The translations under genes and the position numbers were made by a program. From contig NW_026262648.1 in the NCBI RefSeq assembly GCF_021869535.1, positions 372,001 to 436,000 on the forward strand: a stretch of DNA of 64,000 nt. The letters are read 5' to 3'. This stretch comes from Mytilus californianus. Its lineage: Eukaryota; Mollusca; Bivalvia; Mytilida; Mytilidae. This document shows, one piece after another, positions 56,049-64,000 of this stretch. The notes below the pieces were generated by a model. That model ran no database searches. It saw nothing but the letters and a program-made list of their open reading frames with translations, and had not been told where the DNA came from. Within the stretch, counting starts at the first letter, position 1, and each line of letters begins with the position of its first letter.

Positions 56049-57415
56049 TTACGGATTACCCCCTGCCTTAACATTTTCTCTGCCATACGGCCTATCCGGC
56101 CTTTTCAAAAACACTACGTTTAAGTGCCACGGGTAAGGCCCAAAGGCCAACGAAATTTTGACGTTACGTAATAATGAACATAACGTCATAATGCTTGCGT
56201 GCGGGATTTGCTTGGAGATGGCCGGCGTCAACTCTATTCCAACTCCGTAACTTGGGGTTTTTCCACCAGAAGATGAAGAAGAATCAAAATTCAATATCAA
56301 CCAGAGGGACCAATAAGAATGCTAGATATAAACTCGTCGCCAATAGTTTATTTTTATTCACCGTTCTAGTTGACGAAAGTATTTGAGCGACAAACAACCA
56401 TGCTGGAAGAATTTCTCTGTTTCGTTAACTTTTGGCAAGCATGAGCACCTGTTAGCTCGGTATATGTATATGACATTCTTTATGTTCAGTTTATATGTCG
56501 TGTTTATATTTTGTTGAGGAATACTCAAATAAACATTAGTAACTTTTAAGAAAGAACCCGTATCAATTATTGAAAATATGTGTTAAATGTCTTAACTTGA
56601 ATTCGATAAATTTCTTTCGTGTTTTTGTTTTCACTGCAACTTTACTAAATGCATATGAAGTTATACTCTCATCAAATAAACAAAACAAACACACTTACAG
56701 ACAAAGTAGCAGAAAGATAAATTGAAGCGAAATCATTCTCCGATAACGTTTACAGTGTTATGCAATGCATATTTGTCACCTACAGTTTTTGTCATATATT
56801 TCCTATACAACTATCTTCCAAAAAAAAAAAAAAAAAAAGGGAGGCGAATTCTGGCATGAAATTAATCAATTAGGTACCAATAGAAACAGATTTGTCATAA
56901 GTTTGTTTGCTTATTTGGTTATATTTTTTAGATGCGTTTTTCCTCTTCTGATAATATAAACACAAATATTATTTTGTCAGGAAAATTGCTATATAGTTCA
57001 ACCAAATTGAATTGTAAAAAAAAATATATAATTATACATGATAAAATCAGGATAAAAAAAAAAAAAAATAGAAGACTTAGTTATGACCAAACAGACAAAT
57101 ACACTTCACACAATTCTTTTTTTCAACTCATAGGTTGATAGGTTGTTAAAATGTCAGCATACATTGTTCAGCGTTCAAAATATTTTTCTTTCAATGTGTT
57201 ATCATTTGAAAGATTTTGTAAGATTGCAGATGACGAATATTATTGCAAAACACTGGTAAAAAAACCGTGTGAAAAACATGAGGGATAAACAAAAAAAATA
57301 ACGACTGTGACTGCAATGGGTTTCGCTCAAACATGAAAAAATTATTATCATAACATTGAAACGGTTAATCTAATTCTAATCTTGGCATCCAGCGTTTAAA
57401 AATAACATTTTTAAT
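56049..57415. other. Intergenic, nothing recognised
   Basis: A19 tract at 56820-56838 and other A-runs near 57050; no credible gene. Confidence 0.45.
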
Positions 57416-57532
57416 CTGTCTATGAAGAAATAACATAAAAAATGTGGTGCACACTAAATAACCGGCGTAGCTGGTTATTTAAAAGTGTGCACCACATTTT
57501 TTATGTTATTTCGAATAGACAGAAAAAATATT
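57416..57532. mobile_element. Near-perfect 117-bp hairpin
   Basis: 'aaataacataaaaaatgtgg' + 'tgcacact' on the left mirrors 'agtgtgcaccacatttttta' + 'tgttattt' on the right. The centre is 'aaccggcgtagctggtt', and the outer ends tctgtctat/atagacaga also pair. Arms are almost identical, so it is a young foldback element or an active palindrome. Confidence 0.85.
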
Positions 57533-57621
57533 TTAGTCATTCCTTATAATTTAATTCTAAAAAGGAGTAAATAATGATAAAAACGTTGATGACGTCGCGG
57601 TCACATGACAAAATTATGTCT

Positions 57622-58644
57622 GGTCAAGTTCGAATGGAACCCGAGTTCTGACTAGAGTTCCACATGAACGGTAAATAATTTTGAAGAGTAAGGTCTCTAG
57701 ATTACAGGAAGTGCAAGGCCCCTACTCTGGATATGTTGACATTCAAATTTGATTGGATTGACTTCATTACATCCGGGATATGGAGTCGATCTCGAAGAAC
57801 CCTGCCCATATCCAGAAATCAACGCCACTTTGCTTATTTGAATATTATACTAAAGAAATCGGATACGGGTTACGGAAATTATATTGAAATGATAGGGAAT
57901 TTAGAAAAAATGTCTGTTTTAACTTTGATTTAAGTGATAGACAGGTTGCCGGGGCAGAAAATAAATATACACTACAATATACACCATTTAAACGAAATAT
58001 AATGACTGGCGTTGCAAAAATCAAGGTTCCTGAGCTATTTTAAAAATCGAAGCGAGATGCTTTTAACATTGCAGTATAAAATACAGACTAAAATGGCTGA
58101 AACGTCAAATTTGCAAACTTCGTGTTGAAAATTGGCTAACAAGGTCATTAGAAATACAGGTTGCCGGGGTGAAACTTGAAACTTGAATGTCCAAAGAATA
58201 AGCAAGTCCAAACCTTGTATGTGTAGTCGTTGAACTCTAGGTTCCCACGTAAAGTTAAAATGCTTCTATTTCAAGAAGAATAAACTCACGAAAACACGAA
58301 AAATTCACTAAATTCGCGTTCATTGTTTTGATTTTGACCGCCTGACAACTTTACGGAAATATCAGAGTGATTATAAACAAGGACTCTGTGACGGGCAACT
58401 TATAATATCCGTGTTTTAAAGATTTTAATGATATCAAGCCAGTCCAGTTCAAACTATTATCACGTGGTACAATTCTCATTTACATATTATGAATATTAAT
58501 TAGCAAAAGTACTACTAATTTCTGGCTATGCCACACTCGGGACTCCTGGGGTTCTAATGGCGGGAAAGCTATATCCAATCATAACAGGTGTTATATATGA
58601 CCATGTCAATCCTATCGACTCTAGAGTTCCATTCGAACTTGGCC
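57622..58644. mobile_element. 1.02-kb TIR element, ~9-bp target duplication
   Basis: The left end ggtcaagttcgaatggaac and (opposite strand) right end ggccaagttcgaatggaac are inverted. The flanks attatgtct (57613-57621) and attatgagc (58645-58653) share their first six bases, a likely imperfect 9-bp duplication as in Mutator-like elements. The inside holds two 'caggttgccggg' words and a 66-codon frame (57733-57933) without recognisable transposase motifs. Confidence 0.6.
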
Positions 58645-58653
58645 ATTATGAGC

Positions 58654-59208
58654 TGATAGACAAAACACTTTCAGCCAATCAGAAGACGCGTTACATCCAA
58701 AATGAAATCTCAAGTTCAGCAACTTTGACTTAAAAAAGATGCAGAAGGTATCAAAGGGACACTCCAAGTTCAAAATGAAACTGAAAACGCTTTTACAAAA
58801 TCGTGTTTTAGGTAAAACATGTACATTTGAGGATGCTTATAACAAAAATGAATTCGGTAGCCCCTGTAAATCCTATATCAATATAACGCAAATTTAAGTG
58901 ACAATGAAATATAATTCAAAAAAGAAAATGTGCAGTACACGTTTTAAAGAAAACCAAATTTAAAAACAAATTATTCAATAGTGTTTGCCGTATTTACGTT
59001 AATTAAGAGGGGACCGCTTCTTCATGCTTCAGTGATCTCTTAAATAATCAACCAAATTTTCCCCACAAAAGTGGGGCCCGGGCACCCTGCCCCCCTCCAA
59101 ATCCGCCTCTGCTTCGTTTTATAGAAAATTCAGATTCCTTTATCTCTGAAAGTTTAAAATTTACTTGCATACTTTTTGAATGATAATTTGCGGTTCTATT
59201 AGATAAGA
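58654..59208. other. Intergenic, MR-B scrap
   Basis: 'atgcagaaggtatcaaaggg' at 58739 resembles the end of MR-B. Otherwise nothing. Confidence 0.4.
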
Positions 59209-59345
59209 GTCTGGATGGGGGTTTACAGAATAGAGAATAATGGGCGAAAAAAATAAAGAATAGAGAAAAATGGACCCAAATATAAAGAATAGAGATTAAT
59301 GGGGTGCTAAAATATAAAGAATAGAGAATAATTGGCAAACAAATT
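59209..59345 (+). mobile_element. MR-E copy, truncated
   Basis: The left end 'gagtctggatgggggttta' and four clear 21-mer units ('aaagaatagagaaaaatgga'), plus 'ggggtgctaaaatata'. The right TIR is missing; it abuts the half foldback at 59347. Confidence 0.8.
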
Positions 59346-59346
59346 G

Positions 59347-59425
59347 TCGGCTCAGGCAATATAAAATCTAAGCCGGGAATGTCACATTATATACCCTGTC
59401 TGAAACCTGAATAACATAATATTCT
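59347..59425. mobile_element. Half copy of the 55.9-kb foldback
   Basis: 'tcggctcaggcaatataaaa', 'cacattatataccctgtctg' and 'aaacctgaataaca' match the right arm of the 55.9-kb element; the other arm is absent. Confidence 0.7.
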
Positions 59426-59489
59426 GATGAATAATAATCAGTTTTTGAATTTGTCTGTAAGGTTCGCTTCACGGGAAAATATACATTGC

Positions 59490-59625
59490 AACACGAAGGT
59501 TGCCACATATAGAGCAGGAATTCTCACCCTTCGGGAACTCGTGAATTCACTTCCAGTGTTGACGAGGTTTGTGTTGCGAATTCTTTAGTTTTTTATGAGT
59601 TTTGTTGTTTGTCTTTCGTCGTTCT
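59490..59625 (+). repeat. MR-B copy, diverged
   Basis: 'acacgaaggttgccacatat' + 'agagcagga', 'tcacccttcgggaactcgtg' and 'gttgtttgtctttcgtc'. Confidence 0.75.
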
Positions 59626-60109
59626 CTCTCTTTTATTTAACATCTTTAAATCAGAAAACTGGGCGTGAGTTTGAATAACTGTAATAATGGACGACGCTCT
59701 CCATGTCCATAATGGAAATGTTGGTGGAAACAGACTGATATGACCTACTTCGATACATGCAAGGTGGCAGAGTGAAAAAAAAACCATTTGTGACCAGAAA
59801 TGTATGTACACGAGTCGCCCGAGGTGGATGTGCCTTAAGATCTGTAAAAAAAATATGGAAAGATCAACAAATAAAGTTGCAGAACCAAACTCTCTTTTGC
59901 ACTTCGATGGAATTCCAAAATTGACAACTAAAGGTAACTATAGAACTATTGTGAATGGCCATTAAATCCATTATTATGGCAAGCCGTTTATGTTGTGCCA
60001 TGGAGGATATGGTATTAGTTTTCTTCCGTCCGAAGCGTTAACACGTCAATACTCAAAAACCGTTCAACATACTTTTTATACTAAGTATTGAATTAATTGT
60101 CGTCTTAAT
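59626..60109. other. Intergenic, nothing recognised
   Basis: No gene; a small 72-codon minus frame lacks motifs. Confidence 0.45.
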
Positions 60110-60850
60110 ATTTTGACCGTGCTATATCATCCGTTTTATTTGACAATTTTACGGAAGTAATGGTGCCTCGACCATTTGTTTTATTTTGTAACAGTAACAC
60201 CTTCTGAACGCAACTCTGTCATTTTACAGAAATTTTACAAGTGATTTTTGTCATTACGTGTAGTTGACCATATTATATAGCTATTTTGCTCCGACTATTT
60301 GTACAGGAGGTACGTGACTTTCACCATTTTTGTTAGTATTGTGACATTACCACCTTATGAATGCAACTTCACTGAAACCGTTTTTAGCTAAAACTTCTCA
60401 TATTTAGTAAGATTGGTTGTCATTATGTGCCTCAATTATAAGAAGTCATTGTATTAAATTACTTTGCTCTTCATGGGCCCTTTTCAACTGGAATAAAAAT
60501 ATCTTATCTTGTCTGATCTTATCTGTGCATTTTTACCATATTTAACCATTATTAAATACAATCTTTTTTTTACAAAAGCGGTGGAACTTTGTCTATTTTT
60601 TGAAGTATTGTGGCAATAGCATTTTGTAAATGCTACTTCTTGCGATCAAAGAACATTTGACAGAAAGCTTTTTTATTTGGGAACTATTGCATGTATTGTT
60701 TACCATCATGTGTAGTTGACCATAACAAACTGTCATTTTAATTTGATCATTTTAGTTGCAGATATTTTTTTGTTTTTGTTATATTTTAACTATTGTACCA
60801 CAATGACACAATGTGAAACACAATTTAATTCCACATTTGTGCAGCAGGGG
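60110..60850. repeat. Degenerate tandem array, 3-4 units
   Basis: Recurring block order: 'gtaacaccttctgaacgcaa' / 'cattaccaccttatgaatgc' / 'caatagcattttgtaaatgc', each followed by an acagaaa/aaaatttt block. Then come 'gtcattacgtgtagttgacc' / 'gtcattatgtgcctcaatta' / 'catcatgtgtagttgaccat'. Spacing varies from ~160 to ~280 bp. An old satellite-like or element-internal repeat; no ORF. Confidence 0.6.
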
Positions 60851-61603
60851 TAACATTTCGGAACGTTCCAGCAATCTTTTAAATATTAAAAAAAGTAAGA
60901 TGCATAAAAAATCCATATTAATGGGGTCATTAGATTTATCCTAACCCCTCTACCTACCAAAAAATACCCTAAATCACCACAAAACATACAAAAAATAGTT
61001 AAACTCACGAGAAATATAGTCATTTGGTACAACTTTAACATTTTCTTAAAAATCTTCGGGACCATATGAGTATTTGTACCATATGAGTATATATTCATTT
61101 GGTTATTAACGGGCCGGACCATATAAATATTTTGACCTTACAGGTATTTTTCAAATAATTTCTAACTTTCTTCGCAGGAACACACAGTTCATTCTCCGAA
61201 CCCAAAATTTTTTCTAACTGAATTCATTATCGTTGTCATATTGTCTGAACTTTGTTGTATTTGCCATTTCCTTTGCTAGAGTCAATTTAAAGCGCCTTTA
61301 TCCTGTCGACATTTTCTTCTGTAACTGAAACAGCTAGCGTTTGTGGCATGGACCTTTTTTTTCTCTTTTTTCCCCGTTTTTAAATTATCATTTTTTTAAC
61401 ACAGTTTCTACTTATTTCTGCTTACTTTCATTTGATTAACATGTTCTTGTTCCATTACAAACGATTTTCCTGTCATTGTAAGATCGTGTGACCGTTATCA
61501 AATATGAATTGATAATTGTATAATATGATGTAAAAATTCATTTATTTTGAATTCCAATATCCTTGTTATTGATGTTAAAAAATATTATAGAAAATTGACA
61601 GTT
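60851..61603. other. Intergenic, nothing recognised
   Basis: 'accatatgagtat' occurs twice near 61060-61090 in a short tandem. No gene. Confidence 0.45.
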
Positions 61604-61614
61604 ACGCTTCTTGA

Positions 61615-61929
61615 TGATGATGAATGATGATGAATGGCTGCTTAACGTCCAGCGGCAAATTGCTTTGTACTAGACAGACACACTGAGCCGGATTTTAAAC
61701 GTGCTAGTTCACAGAAAAGACCACAGGAAGACATGACACCTTACCCGGACACATTATTCCGACTCCGAACCGAACAGTCTTTGCTCCTACTCCTAAATGC
61801 TGCATTCTTAGCGGAGAAGCAGCAAATACAAATTTTAAATTCTTTGGTTTGACCCGGCCGGGGTTCGAACCCACGACCTCCCGCTCTCGAGGCAAACACG
61901 CTTCCACGCGACCAACGAGGCGGTTTTTA
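61615..61929 (-). mobile_element. tRNA-derived SINE with perfect 11-bp target duplication
   Basis: On the minus strand it begins with a tRNA-like head: A-box-like 'ttggtcgcgtggaagcg', an anticodon-arm-like 'cctcgagagcggg' and a perfect B box ggttcgaacc. A ~200-bp body follows, then 'gccgctggacgttaagcagc' and a tail of catcatcattc-type repeats. Flanks acgcttcttga (61604-61614 and 61930-61940) are identical, so the insertion is recent. The internal pol III promoter (A and B boxes) looks intact. The head resembles tRNA-Ser. A bivalve family with a similar tail has been described as RUDI, but I cannot confirm the match. Confidence 0.85.
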
Positions 61930-61940
61930 ACGCTTCTTGA

Positions 61941-62121
61941 CACTTTCTTCTGTAGAAATAGTTTTGCAGGAGTATATCATGTTAATTTTTTTTCCACTGG
62001 AATGGTCACTTTTTAAGGTTATTCTTAAGTAATTTGATAATTTTCGGTGTTATTTTCGGTTGTCTTGTTTTGTGTATTTTACGGTGTTTTTGAGTAAACC
62101 TATGAACCAATATTTATGTGA
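61941..62121. other. Spacer
   Basis: Nothing recognised. Confidence 0.4.
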
Positions 62122-62310
62122 TATTTTATGAACTATTCATGATATCTTATACAATACTCAAGATATCTAATAAAGTATACACGTTATCTTATAAAATGTA
62201 CAATATATCAAATTTTTATAAGATATCTTATAAAGTTAAGGACATATACATGTATCGTGTAAAATCATTAACTAACGTAGATATCAGAATATATAGTTGA
62301 TAAGATATAT
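62122..62310. repeat. Degenerate 'gatatcttata' repeats
   Basis: 'gatatcttatacaatact', 'gatatctaataaagtata', 'gttatcttataaaatgta' and 'gatatcttataaagttaa' recur at ~25-30-bp intervals. A 60-codon frame through it is repeat-encoded. Confidence 0.65.
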
Positions 62311-63618
62311 TATTAATTAACTACTCTGTTATTGGAATTAATATGATGAAAACTGCATGCCTATGCAATACAAAAGTGTCAACTCGGCCAATATTGATTT
62401 TTTCTGTATTGGCCGATTTCCCAAGAAAGATTAATCAGAGACGTTTTAAAAGAAAAAGTGAAAAGGCCAATTCTAATATAATGTTCGTCTGTTGTTTGAA
62501 AAACCAGTCATGTTCTTTTTCCAATAGAGGTTTAAAGATATTACACAAATATATAACACGTATAATGCCTATCCATGTTTAAATGAGCATAGAACATGGC
62601 ATGGAAGAATTATTTCTTAAATACTGTGCTGAGATTAGTATTGATGATTAAAATTCCGAAAGGTTTTGTCAAATAAAGCTCAGGTATATGAACTATCAAA
62701 TGATTTTTACGATATGTTTTTATACACGGAGTACAAACATATTCTGGAAGTCACTAACATAACTCAAATGGAAGCTTTTCACTTATATCGTTCTACCAAA
62801 TGCAAATGAAAGATTGAAGTCATTTAAGTTTCAATGCAGCAACCATCCATTGTCTACAGAGCATTGAAACAATTCTTTATTCATGGTTTACTATCAAATG
62901 CAAAATGTTAAAGATAAAGAACTTATTCAGGATGCTGAAACAAATGATGACACTAATTGTCAAGCGCTCTTTTGAACAAATATAGAGTCCAGAATATTGA
63001 TTCCAGAGGACCTTTTACAGTCCAGAGATCAGTGTTAAGCTATCCCCTTTGTTGTACAAATAATCGAGTGTATCAATTACAAATGGAACTGCATTCTTTG
63101 TCAAATATCTCTTCACTTGAGTACGGGGTTGATTTATTTAAAACAACAATACGTTTACTTTTAAATTTTAATAAAGAAACTAATGGGTTGTTATCCAGTT
63201 AACAAAACTATAAGTATATTTATTCTAATCAACTTAATTTTGGCACTGGAATAAAAATTCCGGTCAAACATCACCAACTTATATTATGAAGCTACATAGA
63301 TAACAAGTATACACAATTCTTTTAACATCAAAAAGACATATACGACCGGTTGAATCTTTGCACAAAAATGAACGAAAATTGTATCATTGATGAAATCAAG
63401 ATGTACGCAAAAAGTTATCTATTTCTAATTGTTACACGGGATGAGTAAATATATATATATACTTGTATATTTGGCTAAAACAGTGTAAGAGAAATAAAAC
63501 CCGTCTTTTATCAGCAGCTCCAAAAATTTCACACTGTCACTGTTGTCTAGCTCTTTAAAACCTTTCAGGAAAAGTTCATCATTTATCATTAAATTCATCA
63601 GTGCTCATCTATATTATA
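62311..63618. other. Intergenic, nothing recognised
   Basis: A small hairpin at 62385-62415 (cggccaata / tattggccg). Two ~80-codon frames (62343-62582, 62957-63202) have no motif I know. Confidence 0.45.
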
Positions 63619-63861
63619 GATTGACTGATTGATTGATTGATTGATTGACACTTTCAACACTATTGTGCTATGTCGTGATGGTTAGTTTGTATCGGCGGAG
63701 AAAGCCGGAGTGCCCGGAGAGAACCACCGAACTTTGTTAGGAAAACTGACTATCATAGTTAATTAAGATTGGAGTCGAGCGCACCTGCCACGTGCGGGAT
63801 TCCAACTCACAACCTCAGTGTTGACAGGCTAGTCATACAGTAGTTCGACTACTTAGACCAG
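63619..63861 (-). mobile_element. tRNA-derived SINE, second family
   Basis: On the minus strand it begins 'ctggtctaagtagtcgaact', followed by a degraded B box ('gagttggaatccc'). The conserved core 'tctccgggcactccggcttt' and a (CAAT)n-type tail (plus-strand (GATT)n at 63622-63648) follow. The core is a domain seen in many metazoan SINEs. The B box deviates from GGTTCGAATCC, so the copy is probably inactive. No clear target duplication. Confidence 0.75.
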
Positions 63862-64000
63862 GAATTGTTTCAATTTTTAAATACAAATAAAAGTTGCAAA
63901 TATTATTGGAACAGAACAAAAATTAATAAAAAGCTTTTGTTTATTTTGACAAATGTTCCATTGTAAGACATTTTACACGTGTACTTTTCTTCAATCGTAG
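63862..64000. other. Window end, nothing recognised
   Basis: AT-rich, no feature. Confidence 0.4.

Noticed and set aside
61850-61925. Free-standing tRNA-Ser gene on the minus strand
   Set aside because: Head has A- and B-box-like segments, but the acceptor stem is poor and it continues into a SINE body with tail and target-site duplication.

Overview
The window looks like mussel (Mytilidae, probably Mytilus) nuclear DNA. It is AT-rich, intron-bearing and almost entirely non-coding. It is packed with short dispersed repeat families that I recognise from memory as typical of Mytilus genomes; no database search was possible. For reference I name them here: MR-A (core 'gagacaacaacccgacc'), MR-B (3' part of a retroelement, core 'gtgccacatgtggagcagg'), MR-C (core 'gagacaactctccac'), MR-D (core 'gcgtccgaagcgc'), MR-E (a MITE with an internal ~21-bp tandem motif), MR-G (core 'cctgacttggtacagg'), MR-H (core 'cgcgtctggc') and MR-J (core 'gcgacacaggctct'). 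I see no bacterial features, rRNA, CRISPR or free-standing tRNA gene.

The one convincing protein-coding gene lies at 37.3-46.7 kb on the + strand. Two large open frames that look independent appear to be two coding exons of one gene. The first frame ends at a strong splice donor (AAAG|GTAAAT at 39085/39086). The second is preceded by a polypyrimidine tract and acceptor (ttctcttttcag|GGC at 45190/45191). The two reading phases join exactly. The predicted product is 1074 residues: an acidic, Thr-rich N-terminal region with ~11-residue repeats, a tetraspan-like membrane module, a fifth membrane segment, about nine tandem ~34-residue Cys-rich units, a Pro-rich linker and a C-terminal membrane segment. 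I do not recognise the family; it is the best candidate here for something undescribed. The ~6.1 kb intron holds an antisense, broken mobile-element-like ORF and several dispersed repeats.

Layout: 0-15 kb is intergenic, with a reverse-transcriptase remnant and its tail (1.8-2.5 kb), a nested Mutator-like foldback element inside MR-A (7.1 kb), an element with inverted termini (10.2-11.4 kb) and a heavily decayed reverse transcriptase (11.9-13 kb). From 15.7 to 23.7 kb there is a diverged segmental duplication. It carries three copies of a promoter-plus-first-exon-like module, each ending in AAG|GTATG. Its copies serve as natural empty sites that date two insertions. From 24 to 37 kb come microsatellites, a Crypton/KIAA1958-type fragment (25.2-25.6 kb), another reverse-transcriptase fragment (32.4 kb) and a G-quadruplex-like tract (34.6 kb). 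After the gene, 47.4-49.9 kb is an MR-D cluster interleaved with two hairpin-bearing direct repeats. From 50 to 64 kb there are further retroelement fragments, a TIR-bounded element holding a FLYWCH-like ORF (53.1-53.9 kb), foldback elements, a 1-kb TIR element (57.6-58.6 kb), a degenerate tandem array (60.1-60.9 kb) and two tRNA-derived SINEs (61.6-61.9 and 63.6-63.9 kb).

Apart from the two-exon gene, none of the parts obviously work together. The window is best read as one unusual gene in a dense bed of mostly dead transposable elements. All homology statements are from recognition of motifs, not from searches.
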